Positions 55,849 through 64,000 of a stretch of 64,000 nucleotides of DNA are shown one piece after another; positions within the stretch are counted from its first letter, which is position 1; each line of letters begins with the position of its first letter. The DNA lies in NCBI RefSeq assembly GCF_036898095.1, contig NC_090729.1:77577390-77641389 (forward strand), read 5' to 3'. The notes below the pieces were generated by a model, which made no database searches, was not told the DNA's origin, and was given only the letters and a program-made list of their open reading frames with translations. This stretch comes from Palaemon carinicauda. Lineage: Eukaryota > Arthropoda > Malacostraca > Decapoda > Palaemonidae. Both the position numbers and the translations under genes were made by a program.

Positions 55849-56759
55849 AATGCATCCATCGCTTGAAGAGATCTCAAAAGACCCCTACCAAACAGGCTTC
55901 GCTCACTCCTCAAGCTGTGGTCGGAATCAAGGACCTTGAAAAGATCTGTCCCTCTTCAACCACCACCTCCATCGATCAACATCCACACGGATGCCTTGCT
56001 AGAGGGATGGGGGGTCACTCCCAGCAACGACAAGTTCAAGGAACATGGTCTCCCCTGTTCAAGACGTTTCACATCAACATCTTGGAGGCCACGGCGGTTC
56101 TTCTCACTCTGAAGAAACTATCTCCTCGTCCTTCAATCCACATTCGTCTAACTCTGGACAGCTCCGTGGTAGTCAGATGTCTCAACCGTCAGGGCTCAAG
56201 ATCGCCCCACCTCCACCAAGTGCTTTTGCCCATTTTCTGCCTGGCGGACAGGAAAAAATGGCAATTGTCTGCAGTTCACCTGCAAGGATTCCGCAATGTG
56301 ACGGCGGACGCTCTATCGAGGACAAGCCCCATAGAGTCGGAATGGTCCCTAGACGCAAGATCATTCTCCTTCATCTCTCGTCAAGTCCCGCAACTGCAGA
56401 TTGACCTCTTCGCGACGAGTGACAACAATCATCTTCCTCGATATGTGGCCCCATACGAGGACCCCAAAGCGGAAGCAGTGGACGCCATGTCCCTGGACTG
56501 GAACAGATGGTCCAAGATTTACCTGTTCCCTCCACCCAATCTGCTGAAAGTCCTCTCCAAACAGAGAACCTTCAAGGGAACAGCAGCCCTAGTGGTTCCC
56601 AAGTGGCCCCGGAGCAACTGTTTTCCCCTAGTCCTGGAGCTACAACCCAAGCTGATCCCTCTGCTGGGCCCAGTTCTCTCCCATCAGGTGCAGAAGTCGA
56701 CTGTCTTCGATTCATCAAAGAAAGTCAAGGACATTCATCTCATGATTTTGTCTCCCTAG
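55849..56759 (+). pseudogene. DIRS-B2 RNase H and DIRS-type tail
   Basis: INIHTDALLEGWG (Asp) lies in the RT frame. After a shift near 56045 the other frame reads FHINILEATAVLLTLKKLS (Glu), IRLTLDSSVVVRCLN (Asp), LQGFRNVTADALSR (Asp), LQIDLFATSDNNHLPRYVAP and KIYLFPPPNLLKVLSKQ, TAALVVPKWPRS. The end overlaps the recombinase frame by about 250 bp (56507-56759). Confidence 0.9.
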
Positions 56760-57738
56760 CCGTGGAGAAAAGGTTTGGAATCTCGAAGAAAAGTTTAGAC
56801 TTCCTAGAGGAATACAAAACTAAGTCTACCAGAAGGCAATATGAATCATCCTGGAAGAAGTGGGTGTCCTTGTCAAGGCAAAAAACCCTACGGAAATCTC
56901 CATAGATTTTTGTATGTCCTTCTTTATTCACCTTCATGGACAAGACTTGGCGGCCAACATGATTTCCACTTGTAAATCGGCCTTGACAAGACCACTACTG
57001 TACGCCTTCCAAATAGATTTGTCCAACGAAATCTTTAACAAACTTCCGAAGGCATGTGCTAGACTCCGTCCTGCACCTCCACCGAGACCCATCACCTGGT
57101 CCCTGGATAAGGTGCTCCATTTTGCCTCTAGCTTGGACAACGAATCTTGCCCTCTGAAAGACATGACTCAAAAAGTAATTTTCCTTTTTGCTCTCGCATC
57201 GGGAGCCCGAGTCAGTGAAATAGTGGCATTATCAAGAGAAGAGGGCCAGATACAGTTCGCCGACACAGGGGAACTTACCCTCTTCCCTAACCCTATGTTT
57301 CTCGCCAAACATGAACTCCCCACCAAGAGATGGGGACCTTGGAGAATCTGCCCTCTGAAGGAAGATGTCTCTCTATGCCCAGTGGAGAGTCTTAAGGTCT
57401 ATCTTCGAAGAACTTCAGACTTTGGCGGAGGACAGCTTTTTAAAGGAGAAACATCGGGTAGTGACCTGTCACTTAAACAACTAAGGGCGAAAATCACCTA
57501 CTTTATTCGCAGAGCGGATCCTGACAGTACATCCGCAGGTCATGATCCTAGGAAAGTCACCTCTTCTCTAAATTTTTTCCAAGGTATGGATTTCGAAAGC
57601 CTCCGATCCTTCACAGACTGGAAATCCTCAAGAGTGTTCTTTAAACACTATGCGAAGCAGGTGCACGAAGTTAAAAGATTCGTGGTAGCAGCAGGTAGTG
57701 TATTGAAACCAGCTGCTTCGTGCTGCGTAGAACAGTGA
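56507..57738 (+). pseudogene. DIRS-B2 tyrosine recombinase
   Basis: The N-terminal part (56507-56905) has VEKRFGISKKSLDFLEEYKT and STRRQYESSWKKWV. A one-base shift at about 56865 leads into the second ORF (56860-57738): LVKAKNPTEISIDFCMSFF, HLHGQDLAANMISTCKSALT, then catalytic residues LASGARVSEIVALSRE (Arg), AGHDPRKVTSSL (H-x-x-R), FTDWKSSRVFF and KHYAKQVHEVKRF (Tyr). It ends KPAASCCVEQ and TGA at 57736-57738. All signature residues are intact. The predicted role is to integrate circular cDNA without target duplication, consistent with the lack of TSDs here. Confidence 0.92.
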
Positions 57739-58502
57739 ATTATTTCAGGACTCTAGCTCAACGGGTGCCTGTGTTGACCCTAGTGCGATACATAGTGATT
57801 TCAGGTGACACTTAGTGTCACAAAAGACTGTTCTTCCTCAAGGTGAAGTGACATAGATTCTAACACGTGTGCCACATGTTCTTGGACATGAAGTGTATTG
57901 TGACTCTTAAAGACTTTCGTTCCCCAGGAACTTATGTGTATAAAGGCAAATTCTTTCCTTTCAGATTCCACATCACCGTCTTTTAGTTCATGATCTATGT
58001 CTGTTATTCAACAATTTTATTGTAAATTGTTTACCTTATTTTACTTTATTGCAATTTCTTGAATAAAATAGATATATTATTTACCATATGCGTCTTATTT
58101 CGCTTTTCCATATGAAAATAAATTGCTGTTACTGTGTTTCAATGCCCCTAATTATTCTTTATTATATTATATATAATAATTATCCTGTCTGAAATATGCT
58201 CACCAAGCACGTGAAATATTGTTCCTACACAAATATTTAACCTTCCGATCTGTCTACGAGACCGGCATGATCCTCGCATCCAGGTGAGTCTATCTTCATC
58301 AGGGTACTTCGAGATGTTCCTCTTGTCCAAACAGGACCTCCCTGCCAGGGGGGCAGGAAGCCATGTCATTGTTTATGCCACTGGTAGTGACATATAACGG
58401 AGATGTTACAGTCTCTAAGGTCACCAGACCAAAGGAATATTGTTTGAAGTAGAAGGCACTTTGAAATGGGGAAAAACCACGTTACACTAATTCTCTGGTA
58501 CA
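57739..58502 (+). other. DIRS-B2 3' untranslated region
   Basis: Non-coding. Contains ATAAAATAGATATATTATTT near 58065 (AATAAA at about 58063). The first 200 bp match the complement of 63800-64000 (B3) closely, for example GGGTGCCTGTGTTGACCCT and GACACTTAGTGT. Confidence 0.75.
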
Positions 58503-58598
58503 CTTCCATCAAGATGTCATGGCTTGAGACCAAAAAACGGATTTTGAGCGAAGTGAAAAATCTATTTTTGGGTGAGATGGCCATGACGTCCTGATGGA
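58503..58598 (+). repeat. DIRS-B2 internal complementary region (ICR)
   Basis: 58503-58537 is the complement of the left terminus (CTTCCATCAAGATGTCATGG ... CCAAAAAA). 58538-58598 is the complement of the right terminus (GATTTTGAGCGAAGTG ... CCTGATGGA). The two halves are adjacent, giving the circle-junction order right end then left end on the opposite strand. Confidence 0.88.
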
Positions 58599-58680
58599 CC
58601 CACCCTACTGGTTCTAGTTCAGCCTGTCAGGCCCCTCCCTTTCATATTGTATCGTAGAGGCTGGCAGAAACGCTGAATAT

Positions 58681-59080
58681 GGAATGAAGAGGAAAGACGT
58701 GACGTCAGTCAAGATGGCGGACAGCTATGACTGCCGTTTGTTTACGTCGCGAGGTACCGTAACAGTAACGTAGGAGGATAACTTTGCAACGGCTCCTCAG
58801 TTATCTTGCCACCTTTCCCCCTCGAAGCGTAAACGCTATGTGGGGTGCAGATAGCCATGTGGCGTGTCAAGCATATGTGCCCTGTTGATATATGATATCC
58901 TAAAGGGAAACCTTTAGGGTACTCGTGCCAGAAGTTAGAATACTGTGAAACCTTTGGTTTAATTCTCTGGGAATATCCACTGTAGTCATATATACCCTCA
59001 GGAAGCTACTGAAGGAACCTTCCATCAGGACGTCATGGCCATCTCACCAAAAAATAGATTTTTCGCTTTGCTCAAAATCC
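58681..59080 (+). repeat. DIRS-B2 right ITR
   Basis: Inverted repeat of 51022-51332 with about 85 extra bp. It ends TTTTTCGCTTTGCTCAAAAT-CC. Flanking right sequence TTTTTATAAACC shows no obvious duplication with the left flank. Confidence 0.87.
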
Positions 59081-59320
59081 TTTTTATAAACCAAGAGATT
59101 CTTAGTGTCCCGCTATTCTCGGGACTGAGGGCAATTCTGTCATCTTCTCTTTCCATTGACGGACTAAATCCATGAAGGATTCATTGGGTAGATACACCAA
59201 AGGATAGCCAGTTCATTATGATGCACAATGCCTATCTAACTAAGGCAATTGACCCCTGCCTGTCCATACTAATTCTATTAAGATCATCTGCCACGCATCA
59301 GGAGTAAAACCTGAAGAGAC
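59081..59320 (-). pseudogene. Decayed gag-like segment, family unknown
   Basis: One minus-strand frame reads GFTPDAWQMILIELVWTGRG, two stops, then PNESFMDLVRQWKEKMTELP. The wording is protein-like and resembles gag or SCAN-type text, but I cannot place it. It ends at the Gypsy-A LTR start. Confidence is low. Confidence 0.35.
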
Positions 59321-59806
59321 TGTTATGTATTTTTTACTGTAATACCATATGCGCTACGGGTATTAAGAATAATGATTACACAGTATTGCATTGATTGATA
59401 GAACACGTTTAGACACAAAATAAGTGTAGTAGCGTATGTTATGAAGGATTTAATAATTCATTAATTGTCTTAAAGTTAGGAAGTGGTTCTTCTTACTTTT
59501 GTATTGCAGTAGGATTCGATCTTTTTGAGAGCGATGCTCTCTTTTGTTTTTTGTATGTATGTGTGCGAGTTTTGTTTACATATTCTCACTCGAGAGACAC
59601 AAGTTGTCAAGACACGATTGAGAGCTGAGGAGCAATGTAAGCCAAGAGCAGAATAAAAGTATAAGAATACCAACGTAGGCCACCATTAAACCCCAACAAG
59701 AAGAATCGAAGACATTAGTATGGGATGTAGAACAACACTAATGAATGGATATTATTCCAGGTATGTATGAAGGTGCCATATCACTTTGGATAACCAATAC
59801 CATACA
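59321..59806 (+). repeat. Gypsy-A LTR, copy A4 (solo or 3' LTR)
   Basis: TGTTATGTATTTTTTACTG to ACCATACA, same LTR as copies A1 and A3. The preceding AAACCTGAAGAGAC resembles a polypurine tract of this family (AGGGGAGGAGAC), but no internal Gypsy protein is seen. The LTR interrupts BEL/Pao coding sequence: the BEL reading frame runs into the LTR at 59806 and is not found beyond it. Confidence 0.85.
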
Positions 59807-61222
59807 AAGACATAGTAGGTAAAATGTGAGACGCATCAAAACTTCTTTGAGCAAAACATAAGCTTACATTAGGTTTAGTAGTTGGTTCGTCTTTATTCAA
59901 AGAAGGGCACAAAGGAGTTGTGTGCTCCCTCTTTCTACACAACAGACATTCAAACCTTAACTTATTTTGTTTCCCGTAACATTCATTGTCTTCATGCCCT
60001 GAACCAGCGCATCTGGTGCATAGTGAAAGCTCTCTCAGTCTGGTCACTTTATCATTATAATGATTAAAGTAACGCATTTTCCCAAGGTATGGCCTTCAGC
60101 TGCACATAATTTACAAGTCAATTTAGTTACTTTATTTGCAAATTTATAATTTTGAATCGTATTTAAACCTACCTTATTTTCTTTAGGTTTAAATGAACTG
60201 CGAGGACTAGGTTTACTAGAGGTTTTAGTGAGGGTCTTTTTCATATTGGAAACAGTTTCAGATAAAGTTTTGATATTTTCATTATAATTAGAAAGAATGT
60301 CAGATATGTTAGGATAATTAGTAGCTAATTTGTGAACCAACTCTCTCTTTACTGGTATGGGGAGTTTATTAAATACTATATGACTCACAAATTTATGCCC
60401 AGAGGATCCCACTTCCAATAAATCAATATTATGTGCTTTCAATTCATGCAGATAGGATTTAATTTCGTTGAGGTAAACTTTCACCGACGAGAATTCTTGG
60501 TCATAGCCTATTGAGCACTTGGTGCAGCACTCAAAATGTTCTTAAACAATATAATTTACGTCAAGGAATTCTTCTTTTAAGATTTCAATTGCCAAGTGGT
60601 AGTTACAGTCAGAAATAGTCAAATGCTTAACTATCTTCAAGGCATAGCCCCTAAGGTACCCATGTAAATATATTTGTTTGGCAGAATCGGACAGATTTTT
60701 TCTGGATCCAATGACATTATTAAATTGGCTAAGAAATGAATTGAAAGCAAATTTATCTTTCTCCTCACCACTAAAGGTTCCACATTCTAAAGGAGGGGGT
60801 TTCCCATCAGATATATTCATTCTAGACATCATTTCTAAAACTTTATCGGCAGATAAGTTGCCAGAAGCCCCACTTGACTCACTTATATATTGTTCATATT
60901 GGTCGAGCTCTATACTAACCTGAATGCTACATTTTGCTTGACTATCTAACTCCTCATTATTATATTGTTCATCACTGTTCATTATTTCATGTGTCTCCAA
61001 AACATTATTTATTTCTTTATCAAAGTGTTTAACCTGCCCAATCTCTTTTTCAATTACAGTTATTTGACTCTTACAAAAGGAAGAAGTTAATCTATTATCA
61101 CCATGAAGCTCCGTTAGCTTCCTTAAATAAATAGTTATTTTCCGTTTGTGTATTCCCCGCATCCTCCTCAAGGATGATATAATATTCATAGGGTCAACAA
61201 ACTCTTCCTCTTTATCAGACAT
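59807..61222 (-). pseudogene. BEL/Pao gag
   Basis: ATG at 61220-61222 (MSDKEEEFVDPMN), then a helix-rich region, LPxxxx-type FSGEEKDKFAFNSFLSQF, KQIYLHGYLRGYALKIVKHL and YHLAIEILKEEF, the standard BEL gag capsid wording. One in-frame stop (60542-60544) separates it from EIKSYLHELKAHNIDLLEVG and LVHKLATNYPNISDILS. After a frameshift near 60080 come the zinc knuckles (CTRCAGSGHEDNEC, CLLCRKREHTTPLC, plus CKLCAAEGHTLGKC upstream) and the start of the protease. Two defects in an otherwise complete gag suggest moderate age. Confidence 0.87.
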
Positions 61223-62076
61223 GATTACTTATATAATTAATAGATTTAATATAAATAGCCTGCAAATATTTAAAAAATAACAGCCCACCTAAAGTTATCG
61301 ATGCTTACGGGTTACTGAGTACATTATATATGCATATGAAATAGTTTATAATACATAATATATGTTACTAATTATGTCGCACGAGTTCCATATTGGTTAC
61401 CATTCGACAGTTAGCCAGTTAGTCGTTTTTATAAAATCACTTATTTCACCAAACGATAAACACATCGATTTCACCTCCGGAATATTATATGGAATGCATC
61501 GGCAATTTTGGAATTATATTGGAATTTATTTTAATTCCAACCTTATTTATATTTAATAAACAAAACAATTACTCAAAACCCAAAACAATTTACATCAAAT
61601 AGTAGATCAATAGTAATACTTTGTGATATTGCCCTACATTACCCTTTTCCCTAGACATGTCCTAAGATACAGAATAATATAGTTCACTTATCACAAGGTC
61701 GATGTTGAAGTCTTCCAAAATTGTCGTAGTTCTGGGTATTGAACGTTTAGTTTTGTTCACAGTTAATATTCTATGAAAATGCCGGCCCTTCCACTGAGTA
61801 CTTTTTATTGGAACTGTTCGCCGTGGCTGTGGTAACCTCGGAGGTAATTTACTTCTTACCTTTGACAGGTAAATATTACGCACGCGCGAACTCAAGGCCT
61901 ATTAGGCAATTACTAATTTAAGTAATTTAATTCATAAGTTTAATTTTATTATTCATTTTACTTATCATTAACACTAAGTTACTATACTAAGTAGCATTAA
62001 GTTATTTACTTTTAATTTACTAAGAAAAATAGGTATAGCTTCGAGTCAAGCTAACGACCGAATGGCTATTCCCCAC
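61223..62076. other. BEL leader and possible 5' LTR, AT-rich
   Basis: Non-coding. The 77-codon minus-strand ORF at 61662-61895 has no family pattern. If 62077 is the BEL 5' LTR start, this stretch is LTR plus 5' UTR. Confidence 0.45.
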
Positions 62077-62077
62077 A

Positions 62078-62584
62078 GTCGGACACAAATATTTACGTTA
62101 ACTAATCCTTATAAGGAAACAGTTTTGCTTTCCATTTCTTTTGCAACTCGTACCTCTATAATTTATTTTTGGTTTCTAACAAAAGGTAACCGGGGAGATG
62201 TGAAAGTATACATAAGCCCCTAAGTCGTTAGGTTAGGGGCAGAGGAATCGACTACCAAGATCATCAAAACCCCTTGTATACTCTCTTGAAGGAGAAAACC
62301 CCATGTGCAATCACTGAATCTTATATGTATAATTGCCTAATATCTTCATTTAAATTAACACCAGGTACACTTATTATATCATGCATGAAAGTAAACTAAA
62401 ACGCCTAGGCTAGCATGCCTAGGCGACTGGGCTAGCATCTCTAGCGTCATAAATTCGGCTACCTACACTTGCCGAAATTAAAGAATACTATCGGCATAAT
62501 ATAACTAATTCCTAGCAATGAAGACTGAATAACTAATACTGATAATTAGTTAAGAAACTGGGACAGTTCTGGCTAACTAAATAA
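62078..62584 (-). mobile_element. DIRS-B4: leader fragment of another DIRS-B copy
   Basis: The minus strand matches the leader of B2 (about 51541-51930): TATTTAGTTAGCCA, CAGTGATTGCACATG, CCCCTAACCTAA. It is cut on the left by the putative BEL LTR and on the right by the B3 terminus. Confidence 0.75.
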
Positions 62585-64000
62585 CGAATTTTGAGCGAAG
62601 CGAAAAATCTATTTTTGGGTGAGATAGCCATGACGTCCTGATGGAAGGTTCCTTCGGTAGCTTCCTTGGGTATATTTAACTACAAGGATATTCCCAGAGA
62701 ATTAAACCACAGGTTATCACAGAATTCTAACTTCTGGTGCGAGTATCCTAAAGGTTTCCCTTTAAGACATCGTATATCAACAGGGGACGCATGTATTAAC
62801 ACGCCACATAGCTATCTGCACCCCATATAGAGTTAACACTTCGATATGGAAAGGTGGAGAATAACTGGGGAGCCGTTCCACAGTTACACTCGTCCGTGGC
62901 TACTTTTGGTACTCGAAACGTAAACAAACGGGCGCCATTGTTAAATGACGTCACGTCCGTCCTCATCCTGATGCCAGCTCCTTGCTAATCTCCATGATAC
63001 AGCAGGACAGGGCGGGGCCTGAAAGGCTGGACTAGAATAGAAGGGAGGGTCCATCAGGACATCATGGCTATCTCACCCAAAAATAGATTTTTCGCTTCGC
63101 TCAAAATCCGTTTTTTGGGCTCAAGCCATGACGTCCTGATGGAAGAGTACCAGAGAATCAATGTATCGTGGAAAATTTCCCCTTATTAGAGTAAGTGCCA
63201 AGGGCTTCGAATAGAGGTATGTAAAGTGACCTCGGTAGAGGTTCCGTGGGGATCCAGCTTCCTGCTCCCCTGGCAGAGAAGTCCCAACGGGTTATACCAA
63301 AATTCAAAGTGGTCATCGAAGGGCTACTCACCCTGCGGAGAGTTCATGAAGGACTCGGAGACAAGACAGAATGGTCAATATTCGTGTAGGAACATTCTCA
63401 AGAGTAGATGAGTGATAGTTAATCACTATATTCCATGGTTAGAGAACAATCTGGTCTCGAAGGTATGGCGAAGGTAAGTATTCAAGTAGGAATATTACAC
63501 AGCATAGGTGAGTATATAATACAGACAAATTATATTATTCTTCTCATTTCAAAGGAAAGGGGTAAATGAAACTATGACATTCATGTATTTCATAGTGGTA
63601 ATAGGAGCGAAGAGAGACGCACAAGTAATAAAATAGACATTTTATTTCATAAATTGCAGGTTATAGTAGTAATAAATGCAATAAAGGATGTAAAGTTAAT
63701 TTACAATTATAAATAATGTACATAGAAACTAGAAGACTTCAATCTTGAATCTGAAAGAAATTTCAAAATTAGAAAGCACAAGTTCCAGAGGAACATCAGT
63801 CTTTATCAAAGAAAAAACACATCATGCCCTAGGGCATGTGGCACTCATGTGAAGTCTATGACATTTCACCTTGGTAAGAACAGTCTATTAGAAACACTAA
63901 GTGTCCATGAAATCACTAGGTATCACACGAGGGTCAACACAGGCACCCGTAGAGTTTAAGTCCCAAGTAACTCGCTGTTCTATGCAGAGTTAAACGGCAG
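62585..64000 (-). mobile_element. DIRS-B3: 3' end of a third DIRS-B copy (runs off window)
   Basis: Right ITR starts at about 62585 (GAATTTTGAGCG), the ICR is at 63050-63145 (junction CAAAATCCG-TTTTTTGGGC), then 3' UTR. The last bases (complement of CTCTGCATAGAACAGCGAG) correspond to the recombinase C-terminus of B2. Coding parts lie beyond the window. No TSD is seen against the B4 fragment. Confidence 0.87.

Larger units (their letters stand above)
51022..59080 (+). mobile_element. DIRS-like retrotransposon, family B, copy B2
   Basis: About 8.06 kb. Left ITR 51022-51332, leader with GCCGGC-rich DNA, gag, RT, RNase H, tyrosine recombinase, 3' UTR, ICR (58503-58598) and right ITR (58681-59080). 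Ends: TTTTTGGGCTCAAGCC on the left and GCTCAAAATCC on the right. It is the most complete DIRS copy in the window, but gag, RT/RNase H and recombinase each contain at least one frame break. No separate methyltransferase ORF is seen. Confidence 0.92.
59807..62077 (-). mobile_element. BEL/Pao LTR retrotransposon, gag part
   Basis: Minus-strand element with gag and the start of a pepsin-like protease (SHILPTMSL). Pol is cut off by the Gypsy-A LTR at 59806. The 5' LTR may start at 62077 (TGTGGGGAATAG), which also marks where the DIRS-B4 leader is interrupted. The 5' LTR end and PBS are not identified. Confidence 0.7.

Noticed and set aside
54966..56759. 597-codon ORF as a single gene
   Set aside because: Its first two-thirds is a shadow frame over the RT ORF (54892-55848). 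Only the last part is real RNase H, and the two true segments are joined by a frame break.

Overview
The window looks like intergenic DNA from a large, repeat-rich arthropod genome, most likely a decapod crustacean (shrimp, prawn or crab). This is an inference from repeat content: very long (TA)n, (GA)n and (CT)n microsatellites, several DIRS-like tyrosine-recombinase retrotransposons, RTE/Jockey-like LINEs, Ty3/Gypsy and BEL/Pao elements, and a tRNA-derived SINE with a (TA)n tail. I see no bacterial, viral or organellar organisation, no rRNA, no CRISPR array and no convincing multi-exon host gene. One ORF at 23535-23927 with a TATA box is the only host-gene candidate, and it is weak.

Layout. 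1-2.9 kb: 3' part of a decayed Gypsy element (family A) ending in its LTR. 3.1-3.9 kb: LINE fragment. 3.9-7.2 kb: (TA)n tracts, a SINE and short tandem repeats. 8.09-14.2 kb: DIRS-like element (family A, minus strand) with gag, RT and part of RNase H but no recombinase. 14.76-18.9 kb: nearly full-length LINE (minus) interrupted by a 904-bp PIF/Harbinger-like transposon. 18.9-24.8 kb: mostly unassigned sequence and microsatellites. 24.8-30.3 kb: LINE pieces and a Gypsy-A copy that appears split by an internal inversion. 32.1-33.9 kb: another LINE. 34.10-37.28 kb: a piggyBac-type element with TTAA target duplications that carries five 373-bp tandem repeats instead of a transposase. 37.3-38.3 kb: remnant of a THAP/P-element-like transposase.

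38.9-64 kb is a nest of a second DIRS family (family B). Copy B1 (minus, 38.92-50.86) contains a young full-length Gypsy element (family B, 42622-47297, 5-bp target duplication, 203-bp LTRs). Copy B2 (plus, 51.02-59.08) faces B1 head to head across a 164-bp spacer and keeps inverted terminal repeats, an internal complementary region (ICR), gag, RT/RNase H and recombinase. At 59.3-62.6 kb a BEL/Pao element is broken by a Gypsy-A LTR and itself sits in a leftover DIRS-B leader (B4). The 3' end of copy B3 (minus) runs off the right edge.

How the parts work together: the DIRS-B copies preserve the features expected of a circular-intermediate, recombinase-integrated retroelement (ITRs, ICR, overlapping RNase H and recombinase frames, R/H-x-x-R/Y residues). 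All coding regions seen carry at least one frameshift or stop, so none looks autonomously active as read. Element boundaries come from repeat comparisons within the window and are good to a few bases where TSDs or ITRs are visible, and to tens of bases elsewhere.
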